Below are positions 25,175 to 33,501 of a DNA stretch of 64,000 nt, in pieces. This stretch comes from JBHJGP01 sp050331695. GTDB taxonomy: Bacteria; Pseudomonadota; Alphaproteobacteria; Geminicoccales; Geminicoccaceae. The notes under the pieces are model-generated. The model ran no database searches. It worked only from the letters and a program-made list of their open reading frames with translations, and was not told the DNA's origin. Numbering within the stretch: position 1 is the stretch's first letter; each line of letters opens with the position of its first letter. A program made the translations under genes and the position numbers. The stretch is taken from NCBI GenBank assembly GCA_050331695.1, contig JBHJGP010000025.1, positions 62,001-126,000 on the forward strand, written 5' to 3'.

Positions 25175-25789
25175 CTACAGCCGCGCCACCTCCCGGCCGC
25201 CGGCGACAAAGCCCAGGAGTGACAAGGTCGGTATCAGGACGGCCAGGAGAAGCAGAAACGAGCGCCATCGCTCATACCAGGGCTTCAGGCCGAGCCAGCC
25301 GTGAAGGCCAAGGCAGAGGTGGACCCAAACGACGACGACTAAGACCGACTGTTTGATCGCGACCCCTGGCCAGATCAGATGCAGGTTGAGCAGATAGTCG
25401 GTCCTGGTGCCGCAGCAATTAGGCGCGCCCCAGTTGGCAACGATGTGACTCGCCAGGAGCAGCGGGATGGCAAGGCCGGTCACGATCTGAATGGCGTCGC
25501 GAACGCGCATCCGAAGGCCTCGGCGGCCGAGGATCGCCTTGAAGGCAAGGATCCCATGAACCGTCATGGCACCGACCAGCAGCGTTTGGCCAACAAAACT
25601 GCCCCAAATCGGACCGAGTATTTCGGCCCCCATCTGCATGGCGCTGACAGAGATCAGGCCGAGACTGTGATTGAGCAGGTGGCCGATGACGAAGGCCGAC
25701 AAAACGATGCCCGAAATGAGCCGGGCGCGGCCCGCGAGAAGGGACCAGCCGGGCCGCCACCAGGGCCCCTCGTCTTTTACAACCACCAA
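25175..25789 (-). CDS. Cytochrome-b-like membrane domain (proximal part of the interrupted cyclase frame)
   Basis: About 204 aa with five hydrophobic helices that carry histidines in helix positions (FVIGHLLNH, MTVHGILAF, LASHIVANW, VWVHLCLGLHGW). This resembles the haem-b anchor of succinate dehydrogenase/fumarate reductase. It begins with TTG and ends at TAG (25177-25175); the frame then continues open for 26 codons into the ferredoxin-cyclase reading frame. One continuous protein of ~575 aa would be a membrane haem, [2Fe-2S] and cyclase chain. Either this is a nonsense mutation, or the two halves are made separately. Confidence 0.7.
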   Translation of the reverse strand: MVVVKDEGPWWRPGWSLLAGRARLISGIVLSAFVIGHLLNHSLGLISVSAMQMGAEILGPIWGSFVGQTLLVGAMTVHGILAFKAILGRRGLRMRVRDAIQIVTGLAIPLLLASHIVANWGAPNCCGTRTDYLLNLHLIWPGVAIKQSVLVVVVWVHLCLGLHGWLGLKPWYERWRSFLLLLAVLIPTLSLLGFVAGGREVARL

Positions 25790-25948
25790 ACCGACGAACC
25801 GGCCCGAAAGGTCTGGATCAAATAGATGATCCCCGCGCCATGGACACGAAAGACCACGAAGTTTCTAAGATCGAAAGCGCGAAAGCCCCAGGTCCGACAC
25901 CAGATCCTTCTGGGTCCATGCCATCAGCCGCCATGCGCTTGTTGGATA

Positions 25949-26503
25949 TCAATTCGCCAAAAGCCGATCGATCGCATCCGTCACTTGAGCATCGGTTGGT
26001 CGAACCGACGACGGCCAACTTTCGATGAGTTGTCCGTCGCCATCGACGAGAAACTTGTGAAAATTCCAGCGGGGAAGGGCTTCTTCTCCAAGCTCTGTCG
26101 CGACCTGGCCGAAAAACGGATGCTGGTGCGGCCCCCGGCTGGTCACCTTCGAGGTCAAAGGAAAATCGATGGCGAAATTGACCTCGCAAAACTCTTTGAT
26201 CTCGGCGTTGCTGTCCAGTTCCTGGTGAAAATCGTCTGTCGGGACGCCGATTACCATCAAGCCCCGGTCCCGGTATCGGCGCCAGACGTCTTGCATGTCA
26301 GCATACTGATTGGTGAAGCCGCAAAGGCTCGCCGTATTGACGACCAGAAGCGGCGTGCCGCGGTAATCGCCGAGCGGCAGCTCGTCGCCGTCAATCGTCT
26401 CAAATCTTAGCTGATGAACGTCCGCCAAAGCGGGGGGCGCAAACGCAGTCACCGACGCTGTACCGATCACAGCCGCGAGAAACAGGGCACGCAACAAGAC
26501 CAT
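25949..26503 (-). CDS. Secreted glutathione peroxidase-family protein (Cys form)
   Basis: 184 aa with a Sec signal (LLRALFLAAVIGTASVTAFAPPALA). The GPx core has the peroxidatic Cys61 in VVNTASLCGFTNQY, with PLTSKV and the conserved Trp in RWNFHKFLVDGDGQLI. It reduces peroxides with a thiol donor, here probably thioredoxin-type in the periplasm. GGAG lies seven bases before the ATG. It lies upstream of the cyclase pair, in the same direction. Confidence 0.88.
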   Translation of the reverse strand: MVLLRALFLAAVIGTASVTAFAPPALADVHQLRFETIDGDELPLGDYRGTPLLVVNTASLCGFTNQYADMQDVWRRYRDRGLMVIGVPTDDFHQELDSNAEIKEFCEVNFAIDFPLTSKVTSRGPHQHPFFGQVATELGEEALPRWNFHKFLVDGDGQLIESWPSSVRPTDAQVTDAIDRLLAN

Positions 26504-26688
26504 GGACGAACTCCTTTGTGCTCTCGTCCTACACTTAGTCTGCCGGCGCTGATTGACGAGCGGTCGACAAAGCGTCCCTGGTCACGCGAGCCAGACGGAG
26601 GCGTCACCCCGTCCGCCGGCCCGCCCTAACGAACGTCAGTGGTCTTCGGGGTCAAAAAGACAGCGAACTGCCCGGTCGATCCAAACCT

Positions 26689-27123
26689 TCAGGCGGAGCC
26701 CGCAATGTAGTCGTGGAGCATGGAGGTTTCGCTCTCCAGCTCGGTCATTCGCGACTTGACCACATCACCGATGCTGATCACGCCCAGAAGCTGATTGTCC
26801 TCGACCACTGGTAAATGACGGATCCGGTGCTCGGTCATTCTCCGCATCAGGTTTTGAACCGAAGCACTACGGTCCGTCGTGACCACATCCTTGGTCATCA
26901 GGTCACCGACATCGTGGCTGACGATCTGATCGCCGTCCCTTGCCAGCGCCCGGGTTATGTCCCGTTCGGATATAATGCCGGCGATCTCGCCGGCTTTGTC
27001 CAGTACCACCACCGCCCCGATATTGTGTTCCGCCATCAGCTTGGCGGCATCGTGAACGGAGCAGTCTGCGGTCGTGGTGATCGTGTCGCTACCCTTGGCC
27101 TTAAGAATCTGGGCAATGAGCAT
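26689..27123 (-). CDS. Tandem CBS-domain protein
   Basis: 144 aa with two CBS units: one containing LMAEHNIGAVVVLDKAGEIAGIISERDITRAL, the other RRMTEHRIRHLPVVEDNQLLGVISIGDVV. These bind adenosine nucleotides or act as energy sensors; stand-alone pairs like this are common in alphaproteobacteria. AGGAG lies ten bases before ATG 27123, which is preferred over a longer frame. No partner enzyme is fused. Confidence 0.85.
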   Translation of the reverse strand: MLIAQILKAKGSDTITTTADCSVHDAAKLMAEHNIGAVVVLDKAGEIAGIISERDITRALARDGDQIVSHDVGDLMTKDVVTTDRSASVQNLMRRMTEHRIRHLPVVEDNQLLGVISIGDVVKSRMTELESETSMLHDYIAGSA

Positions 27124-27266
27124 GTCTCGTTCTCCTGATCCTCTCCCGTACCCTGACGATGGGCATCTTTGAACATTACGCCTATGATGCCACGCAAGGG
27201 TTGTGACGCAAAGCCAGGCGTTTGCCCGATGAAACGGGCGCGGCGGCAAAGGATATTGGGGAGATC

Positions 27267-28058
27267 ATGAGAAACAATCATCTGTGTGAGATGTGGCGGG
27301 ACGGCGGCGCCGCCGTCAACGGATGGCTCAGCATTCCCTCGAGTTTCGCCGCCGAGGTCATGGCGCATCAGGGCTGGGACAGCCTGACCATCGATATGCA
27401 GCACGGGGTCGCCGACTACCAGCAGGCGGTGACCATGCTGCAGGCGATCAGCACCACCGACACGGTTCCGCTCTGCCGGGTGCCCTGGCTCGAGCCCGGA
27501 ATTATCATGCGCATGCTCGATGCCGGCGCCTACGGGATCATCTGTCCGATGGTCAATACGGCGGAGGACGCAAGAGCCTTCGTCTCCTATTGCCGCTATC
27601 CGCCGGACGGCACCCGGAGTTTCGGGCCGATCCGGGCAACCCTCTATGCCGGCGCCGATTATCCCGAGAACGCGAACGCCACGGTCATCACCATGGCCAT
27701 GATCGAGACCGCCGAGGCGCTTTCCAACCTGGACGAGATTTTGGCCGTGCCCGGCCTTGACGCCGTTTACGTGGGCCCCTCGGATCTCGCCAACTCCCTA
27801 GGACATCCGCCGCAGATGGATCCGAGCGAGCCGGCGGTGGTCGAAGCGATCGAACGGATCTGCAAAAAGGCGACCGACAAGGGCATCGTCGCCGGGCTCC
27901 ATAACGGCACGCCGGACTATGCTGCCTCGATGATCTCAAAGGGTTTTCGGTTCGTCACGATCGGCTCGGATTCCCGTCTTATGGCGACCAAGGCCAAGGA
28001 AGTCCTGGGCGTGGTTCGAAGCGGCCGCGCCGGTGTCGCCGATACGAGTGGCTACTAA
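27267..28058 (+). CDS. HpcH/HpaI-family aldolase
   Basis: 263 aa of TIM-barrel fold. Family marks are the His in TIDMQHGVADYQ, MLDAGAYGIICPMVNTAEDA, the metal Glu in MIETAEAL and the Asp in VGPSDLANSLG. These enzymes cleave or form 2-keto-3-deoxy acids (4-hydroxy-2-oxoheptanedioate, 2-keto-3-deoxy-rhamnonate or similar) with Mg or Mn. GGGGAG lies six bases before the ATG. It stands alone between the CBS gene and the Tad locus, so its substrate is unknown. Confidence 0.88.
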   Translation: MRNNHLCEMWRDGGAAVNGWLSIPSSFAAEVMAHQGWDSLTIDMQHGVADYQQAVTMLQAISTTDTVPLCRVPWLEPGIIMRMLDAGAYGIICPMVNTAEDARAFVSYCRYPPDGTRSFGPIRATLYAGADYPENANATVITMAMIETAEALSNLDEILAVPGLDAVYVGPSDLANSLGHPPQMDPSEPAVVEAIERICKKATDKGIVAGLHNGTPDYAASMISKGFRFVTIGSDSRLMATKAKEVLGVVRSGRAGVADTSGY

Positions 28059-28242
28059 ATATTTGATGTAGAACAGATAATTGAATAACCGGACGCCCGG
28101 CGCCGCCAGGCGTCCGTCGTAGACGGTACCATGAGACGCTGTCCTCCGGCGCCTCCACAACACTCTTTGCGTGCATAAACCGGTTCTTAATCGTTTTCGT
28201 GCGATACCGGTTCGCGAAGGGGATCAACAGTGGAGGAAACCC

Positions 28243-28461
28243 ATGCGTACGGTTCGCGCTTTTCTCAGTGACGACAGCGGTGCGACGGCCATCGAATACG
28301 GCCTGATCGCCGCCCTGGTGTCCGTTGCCATCATCACCATCCTCGGCAACCTGGGCACCGAGCTCAACAGCACGTTCACCACCATCAACACCAAGTTGCA
28401 GAGCGCCAACACCGCCAGTGGCGGCAGTGGCGGCGGCGGCGGTGGCGGCGGCAGCTCTTAA
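28243..28461 (+). CDS. flp: Flp/Fap-type type IVb pilin
   Basis: 72-aa pre-pilin, the structural subunit of the Tad pilus. The prepilin site is S12-G13|A14-T-A-I-E18-Y19, with the Glu at +5 and Tyr at +6 that define Flp pilins, then the hydrophobic helix GLIAALVSVAIITIL. The C-terminus ends in an unusual Gly/Ser-rich tail of about 13 residues. A strong GGAGGA site precedes the ATG. It is the first gene of the Tad operon, followed by a stable hairpin. Confidence 0.95.
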   Translation: MRTVRAFLSDDSGATAIEYGLIAALVSVAIITILGNLGTELNSTFTTINTKLQSANTASGGSGGGGGGGGSS

Positions 28462-28476
28462 TCAGCCCACCACCCG

Positions 28477-28500
28477 GGCCTCCGGATCCGTCCGGAGGCC
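28477..28500 (+). other. Stable hairpin after the pilin gene (attenuator or mRNA stabiliser)
   Basis: GGCCTCCGGA, loop TCCG, TCCGGAGGCC form a perfect 10-bp stem 15 bases after the flp stop. There is no T-run. Such a structure between a pilin gene and its assembly genes commonly allows far more pilin than machinery mRNA. That role is inferred from position. Confidence 0.65.
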
Positions 28501-28532
28501 ACCTCCCACCACCAATCGCCCCAAGCCTAGAG

Positions 28533-28667
28533 ATGGAGTTAGAGCCCGTGAGTAGCCCAGTTCCCGCCACCGACAGCGATCCACGCGGCCGAGCCCGTCA
28601 GGACGCGACCAAGGCGGTGATCCTGGCCCGGGCCGCCATCCAGCGCTCGATCATCCAAGGTCGCTGA
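28533..28667 (+). CDS. Possible 44-aa open reading frame between flp and cpaA
   Basis: ATG at 28533 to TGA at 28665-28667, ending three bases before cpaA. The peptide is Ala/Arg-rich, with a helical DATKAVILARAAIQRSIIQ segment and no membrane helix. The tight spacing to cpaA fits a coupled gene or a leader; I know no homologue. It may also be chance. Confidence 0.35.
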   Translation: MELEPVSSPVPATDSDPRGRARQDATKAVILARAAIQRSIIQGR

Positions 28668-28670
28668 GCC

Positions 28671-29282
28671 ATGACGAGCTTCGACCTTTTTTTATGGCTT
28701 GGCGTGTTAACCTTACTGGCCGTTGCCGTTTGGACCGATCTCAAGGAACGGCGCATCCGCAATGAGATCAATCTGACGCTGGCCGTGGTCTTCCTGATCG
28801 CAGCGCCGGTCATGGCACTCACCGCGTCTGCCGGTTGGCCCGACCTGGCCGGTCTTGGCTGGCACTTGGTCACCGGAGCCGCGGTTCTGACAATCGGCTT
28901 TTTGTTGTTCGCGTTCAACCTGGTGGGTGGCGGCGACGGCAAACTCTTGGCCGCGCTCAGCCTCTGGGTGGGGCCCGAGGGCGTCTACCCGCTTCTGGCC
29001 TTGACCGCCCTGTTCGGAGGCGTGCTCAGCGTCGCCTACCTCCTGGCCCGCTGGCTTCGGCCCTTTTGCGAAATCTGGCTGCTGCAGATGCGGATCTGGT
29101 TCCTGGCATTGCGGCCGGCGTGCGGGCCGGGCGACGAACCTTCGAGTGCGACCGAGCCGACTGATGGGGCGGACCTCGGTGCCGAGCCCGGCACCGCAGC
29201 CACGCACCGCGGCTCGCTACCCTACGCCTGCGCCATCGCACCCGCCGGCGCCATCGTCCTTTGGCAATTTCTGGAGCATTGA
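28671..29282 (+). CDS. cpaA: Prepilin peptidase CpaA/TadV
   Basis: 203-aa inner-membrane aspartyl protease that matures the Flp pilin. The two catalytic aspartates are D23 in WTDLKERRIRN and D89 in GGGDGKLLAAL. About six membrane helices are visible. The C-terminal ~50 residues form a Glu/Pro/Thr-rich extension beyond the usual CpaA end. It precedes cpaB with a four-base gap. Confidence 0.92.
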   Translation: MTSFDLFLWLGVLTLLAVAVWTDLKERRIRNEINLTLAVVFLIAAPVMALTASAGWPDLAGLGWHLVTGAAVLTIGFLLFAFNLVGGGDGKLLAALSLWVGPEGVYPLLALTALFGGVLSVAYLLARWLRPFCEIWLLQMRIWFLALRPACGPGDEPSSATEPTDGADLGAEPGTAATHRGSLPYACAIAPAGAIVLWQFLEH

Positions 29283-29285
29283 TCC

Positions 29286-30173
29286 ATGAGACGTGTCCTC
29301 GTTCCCGTCTTGGCTTTGACGATTGCCGGAGGCACGGCCCTGTACGTGCGCGGATGGCTGGCAAGCCAGCGCACCGATGTGGCGCCGGTCGAGGCGGCAG
29401 TGCAGCCGCAGCCGGTCACCACCCAGGTCCTGGTCGCCGACGTCGATCTGGCGATCGGAACCTTCGTTCGGCCCGAGCAGCTCCGCTGGCAGGATTGGCC
29501 GAGCGACGACCTGCCTGAGGCCTTCATGCTTCGCGGTGCCGTCGAGATCGAAGACTTCAGCGGTGCCGTCGTTCGGCGGACCATGACCACGGGTCAGCCG
29601 CTGCTGTCCGCCAACGTGGTGAAGCCCGGATCCAGGGGCTTTCTCGCCGCCGTTCTCGAACCCAACATGCGCGCGCTTTCGGTGCCGGTGAACGAGGCGT
29701 CCAGCAACGCCGGTTTGATCTTCCCGGGCGACCAGGTGGACGTGCTGCTGACCCAGAGGCTCGAAGTTCAGTTCAGCGGCGGTGGCGACGAAGTCGGCGG
29801 CGACAGCGAAGACCGTGTGGTCACGGAAACCGTTCTCGACGACGTTCGCATCATCGCCATGGGCCGGCGGCTTCAGGACGCCAGCGAAGGGGACAGCAAC
29901 GAACGCGATCTGCGCACGGCCACCTTGGAGGTGACGCCGGAAGACGCCGAGATCCTGGCCCTGGTTGCCGAGCTCGGCAAACTGTCGCTGAGCCTCCGAA
30001 GCCTGGCTTCGACTGACCAGCCGGCGCTCCTCACCGAGCGGACGCCGACCTGGGACGTCGATGCGTCGGCGGCATTGTCCAGTGGTGACGGTGGCGCCGG
30101 CCTTAATCAGCGCATGACCTTGCTGCGTGGCAGCGCAACCCAACAGATCACGGTGACAGGAGCGGCTCGATGA
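29286..30173 (+). CDS. cpaB: Tad pilus assembly protein CpaB/RcpC
   Basis: 295 aa with a single N-terminal membrane helix, then the SAF/RcpC-type core: VLVADVDLAIGTFVRPEQLRW, LLSANVVKPGSRGFLAAVLEPNMRALSVPVNEASSNAGLIFPGDQVDVLLTQ, and ATLEVTPEDAEILALVAELGKLSLSLRS. It is thought to link the secretin to the inner-membrane platform in the periplasm. Its stop overlaps the cpaC start (ATGA). Confidence 0.93.
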   Translation: MRRVLVPVLALTIAGGTALYVRGWLASQRTDVAPVEAAVQPQPVTTQVLVADVDLAIGTFVRPEQLRWQDWPSDDLPEAFMLRGAVEIEDFSGAVVRRTMTTGQPLLSANVVKPGSRGFLAAVLEPNMRALSVPVNEASSNAGLIFPGDQVDVLLTQRLEVQFSGGGDEVGGDSEDRVVTETVLDDVRIIAMGRRLQDASEGDSNERDLRTATLEVTPEDAEILALVAELGKLSLSLRSLASTDQPALLTERTPTWDVDASAALSSGDGGAGLNQRMTLLRGSATQQITVTGAAR

Positions 30174-31558
30174 TCACGACCCTACCTCGTCGGCTCGCTG
30201 TCAAAGCGGCCCTGGTGCTGACCCTCACGATCGGCGCGATCGCGCCGGGCCACGCCCAAGAGCCCCAGTCCCTCGATATCGAGGTTGGCAAAGGCCAGTT
30301 GGTGCGCTTGGACCGGCCGGCGGTATCGATCTTTATCGCCAACCCCGAGATCGCCGACATCCAGACCCAGTCCCAGAACGTGATCTACGTCTTCGGCAAG
30401 CGTGCCGGAACGACGTCGCTCTACGCCGTGGACGCCACCGACCAGGTCATCCTGTCCCGCGAGGTCAAGGTTGATCACAATCTGAGCGGCCTCGGCGACG
30501 TCGTCGAGACGATGTTTCCGGGTGCCGACATCGGGCTCGCCTCCATCGAGGGTGGCATCATTCTCAGCGGCGCTGTCGCCAACCCGGTGCAGGCCGAGGA
30601 GCTGCGGCTGATCGCGACCCGCTTCCTCGGCGCCGAGGAGAACCTGATCAATCGAGTGGCGGTCAATTCGCCGACCCAGGTCAATCTCCGCGTTCAGATC
30701 GCTGAGGTCTCCCGGTCCGCCCTCAAGCAGCTGGGCGTCAGCTGGCAGAAACTCTTCAGCTTCACCGATATCGCCTTTGGCCTGGTGTTTGGCCGCGATT
30801 TCGTCGACGGCGCCGACACGATCGTGATCCCCGACGACGGCTCCGGCTTCGTGCCGCTCACCTATAGCCGCGGCGACGTCCAGATCCAGGGTCTGCTTAA
30901 CGCGATCGAGGAGGAGGGTCTCGGCACCGTCCTGGCCCAGCCCAATCTCACCGCGCTGTCGGGCGAGACCGCAAGCTTCCTCGCCGGCGGTGAGTTTCCG
31001 ATCGCGGTCGGTAACTCCGACGGCGAGATCGAAATCGAGTTCAAGCAATTCGGTGTTCAGCTCGCCTTCACGCCGACGGTTCTGTCGAACGAGCGGATCA
31101 GCATGCGGGTGCGGCCCGAGGTCAGCGCGCTGACCGAGACCGGCGCCATCACGCTCAACAGCATCACCGTACCCGCCTTGGCCACCCGCCGTGCCGAGAC
31201 CACGGTCGAGTTGGGCAGCGGGCAAAGCTTTGCCATCGGCGGCCTGATCACCAACGAGACCAGCAACGACATCCGCAAGTTCCCGGGCCTTGGCGATGTG
31301 CCGATCCTAGGTGCGCTGTTCCGTTCCTCGGACTTTCAGAGGGACGAGTCGGAACTGGTCATCGTCGTCACACCCTATCTGGTGGAGCCTATTCGCACCG
31401 CCGAGGTCCAGGCTCCGACCGACAATTATCGCTCGCCCACCGACATCGAACGGGTTCTGGAAGGCCGGTTGTTCGGGAGCCAGCTCAGGACCGGTCGCAG
31501 CGATGTCCTGGTCGATGGTCGCCGCCTGTACGGCAATGCCGGCTTCATTCTCGATTGA
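30170..31558 (+). CDS. cpaC: Tad pilus outer-membrane secretin CpaC/RcpA
   Basis: 462 aa with a Sec signal (ending GHAQ), an N-terminal BON/STN-like part (VGKGQLVRLDRPAVSIFIANPEIADIQ), and the secretin domain (VLAQPNLTALSGETASFLAGGEFPI, ATRRAETTVELGSGQSFAIGGLI, FPGLGDVPILGALFRSSDF, ELVIVVTPYLVEP). It forms the ring through which the pilus passes. A four-base overlap with cpaB shows coupling. Confidence 0.95.
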   Translation: MITTLPRRLAVKAALVLTLTIGAIAPGHAQEPQSLDIEVGKGQLVRLDRPAVSIFIANPEIADIQTQSQNVIYVFGKRAGTTSLYAVDATDQVILSREVKVDHNLSGLGDVVETMFPGADIGLASIEGGIILSGAVANPVQAEELRLIATRFLGAEENLINRVAVNSPTQVNLRVQIAEVSRSALKQLGVSWQKLFSFTDIAFGLVFGRDFVDGADTIVIPDDGSGFVPLTYSRGDVQIQGLLNAIEEEGLGTVLAQPNLTALSGETASFLAGGEFPIAVGNSDGEIEIEFKQFGVQLAFTPTVLSNERISMRVRPEVSALTETGAITLNSITVPALATRRAETTVELGSGQSFAIGGLITNETSNDIRKFPGLGDVPILGALFRSSDFQRDESELVIVVTPYLVEPIRTAEVQAPTDNYRSPTDIERVLEGRLFGSQLRTGRSDVLVDGRRLYGNAGFILD

Positions 31559-31581
31559 TCGCCGCTAGGAGAGTTGGACCC

Positions 31582-32286
31582 ATGACACTGATGTCAATCA
31601 AGCGAGCCTGGCTCGGCCGTACCGCCGCGATCATGACGGCCGTTGCGTCGACCGCCTGCGGCTTCGTTCCCCTGGACGTGCAGCCGGTAACTCGCCAGCC
31701 CCAGGTCGAGCGGGTGTTCCTGACCCACGAGGTGCTGTTCGCCACCGATCAGGCGACGATCAATGCCGATGAGCGTGAGAAGCTGGCGCGGTTCGTCGCC
31801 GGTCTCACGGCCCACCAGGCGGAGCTGCAGATCGTCGGTTTCGCCGACAGCCGGGCCGGTGAGCTCTATAACCTGGAGCTTTCTGCGCGCCGCGCCGAAG
31901 CGGTGGCCGCCGCGGTCGAGCGCGACCTGGGCGTGGCCGTTCCGGTCCGGGTCCGGGCCCTCGGTGAGGCACGGCCGGTGGTGGGCGCCGACGACCGGCC
32001 CGATCTTCGCCTCAGTCGGCGGGTCGAGGTCCGGGCCACCACCTACGTGACGACCATTCCCCGCTGCGATCTGTTCTCCTCGGACCGGAGCCTGGATCCG
32101 ATCCGCCAGCCTCTGCCGGGTCTTGGTTGCGCCAACGACGCCAATCTCGCGGCGATGGTCGCCGATCCCCGGGATCTGATCGACGGTCAGCCCACCGGTC
32201 CGGCCGACGGCCACCATCAAGCCGCCGGCGTGGAGCGCTACCACACCGACAAAGTCAAGGATCTGGTTGTCGAGGGGAACAACTGA
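31582..32286 (+). CDS. cpaD: Tad pilus lipoprotein CpaD with an OmpA-like middle domain
   Basis: 234 aa. A lipobox-like STAC at Cys26 follows the signal. Residues ~50-160 read as an OmpA peptidoglycan-binding type domain (VLFATDQATINADEREKLARF, ELQIVGFADSRAGELYNLELSARRAEAV, LSRRVEVRA). The C-terminal segment is the CpaD mark: a Cys-containing IPRCDLF, LPGLGCANDANLAAMVADPRDLI and YHTDKVKDL. It probably anchors the secretin to the wall. GGAGAG precedes the ATG at 31582. The cpaE ATG shares one base with its stop. Confidence 0.9.
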   Translation: MTLMSIKRAWLGRTAAIMTAVASTACGFVPLDVQPVTRQPQVERVFLTHEVLFATDQATINADEREKLARFVAGLTAHQAELQIVGFADSRAGELYNLELSARRAEAVAAAVERDLGVAVPVRVRALGEARPVVGADDRPDLRLSRRVEVRATTYVTTIPRCDLFSSDRSLDPIRQPLPGLGCANDANLAAMVADPRDLIDGQPTGPADGHHQAAGVERYHTDKVKDLVVEGNN

Positions 32287-33497
32287 TGTCTGCCGCACCA
32301 GCAACCGCTGCTGATCTGAATGCGAACGACGAGCGCGAGACCTTTCTCGCCTTCGTGACGGACGCGGAATCCCAGCAGGTGATCGATCAGGTGGTGAGTG
32401 ATCTTATGATCCCCCATGCCTCGATCCGAAAGGCCAATGTTCACGAGGCGATCAACTATCTGGGCGAACACCGCTCGCCCAAGCTCCTGGTGGTGGACAT
32501 CAGCGGCTCGGATCTGCCGTTGTCGGACGTCGAAGCGCTCGCGGACGTGTGCGAGCCCGGTGTCACGGTCATCGCCGTCGGCGAGCGGAACGATGTCGGC
32601 CTGTTCCGGGACCTGATCAAGCACGGTATCGCCGACTATCTGGTGAAACCGATCAGCCCGACCCTTCTCAATCGGGCGATCCTCAATTCCGCCGAGCAGA
32701 CCAACGAGAACCGCCAGACCAGCAAGCTCGGCAAGCTGGTTGGTGTCGTCGGTACCCGCGGCGGTGTCGGCGCCACGACGGTCGCCACCAACCTCGCCTG
32801 GCTCATGGCCAACGAGCGCCGTCGCCGGGTCGCCCTGCTCGATCTCGATCTGCAACTGGGCTCGGTGGCTCTGTCGCTCGATCTGGAGCCGAGCCAGGGC
32901 CTTCGGGAAGCTCTCGAGAACCCGAGCCGGATCGATGGCCTGTTCGTCGACCGGATCATGGTTCAGCATTCCGAGCGCCTGTTCGTTATGAGCGCCGAGG
33001 AAGCCCTCGACGAGCCCACCTATCCGGACGAGGCGGCCCTTGATCTTCTGCTCAACGAGTTGCGCTCGAAGTTCCACTATGTTGTCGTCGACGTGCCTCG
33101 GCAGCCGGGTCCCTGTTTCCAGCACGTGCTCCAGGCGGCGACCCATCTGATCGTGGTCTCGGATCTGTCGCTGGTCGGCATGCGCGACGCGCTGCGCCTC
33201 AACAGCTATCTGCCAGTGACCAACGCCGCCTGTCAGGTGACCGTCGTCGCCAATCGCCAGGGTGAACACAAAGGCGGTGAAATGCCGCTTGCGGAGTTCG
33301 AGAAAGGCATCGGCCGAAAGATCGACTATGCGCTTCCGTTCGACGGCAAGCACTGCGCCGCCGCGACCAATGTCGGTCAGCTCGTGGCCTCCGGCTCGAG
33401 CCCGACCATCGCCGGTCTCAAGGCGATCGCCGAACAGGTGGCAGGCAGTCGCAACCCCCGGAAGGCTTCCTTCTGGTCGCGCTGGCTGAAGGGCTAA
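32286..33497 (+). CDS. cpaE: Tad pilus localisation ATPase CpaE/TadZ
   Basis: 403 aa. An N-terminal receiver-like domain (to ~140, with a LLVVDISGSDLP core) is followed by a MinD/ParA-type ATPase domain: the deviant Walker A VGTRGGVGATTVATNLA near 155 has Ala-Thr-Thr where Lys-Thr-Thr is usual, as in other CpaE proteins. Then come VALLDLDLQLGSVALSLDLEP and VVVDVPRQPGP. It sets the position of the pilus, usually at a pole. Confidence 0.93.
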   Translation: MSAAPATAADLNANDERETFLAFVTDAESQQVIDQVVSDLMIPHASIRKANVHEAINYLGEHRSPKLLVVDISGSDLPLSDVEALADVCEPGVTVIAVGERNDVGLFRDLIKHGIADYLVKPISPTLLNRAILNSAEQTNENRQTSKLGKLVGVVGTRGGVGATTVATNLAWLMANERRRRVALLDLDLQLGSVALSLDLEPSQGLREALENPSRIDGLFVDRIMVQHSERLFVMSAEEALDEPTYPDEAALDLLLNELRSKFHYVVVDVPRQPGPCFQHVLQAATHLIVVSDLSLVGMRDALRLNSYLPVTNAACQVTVVANRQGEHKGGEMPLAEFEKGIGRKIDYALPFDGKHCAAATNVGQLVASGSSPTIAGLKAIAEQVAGSRNPRKASFWSRWLKG

Positions 33498-33501
33498 ATC
33501 C

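Noticed and set aside
28416..28460. Gly/Ser-coding simple repeat at the end of flp considered as a phase-variable tract
   Set aside because: The repeat is a mix of GGC, GGT and AGT codons without a long uniform unit, so slippage is not especially likely.
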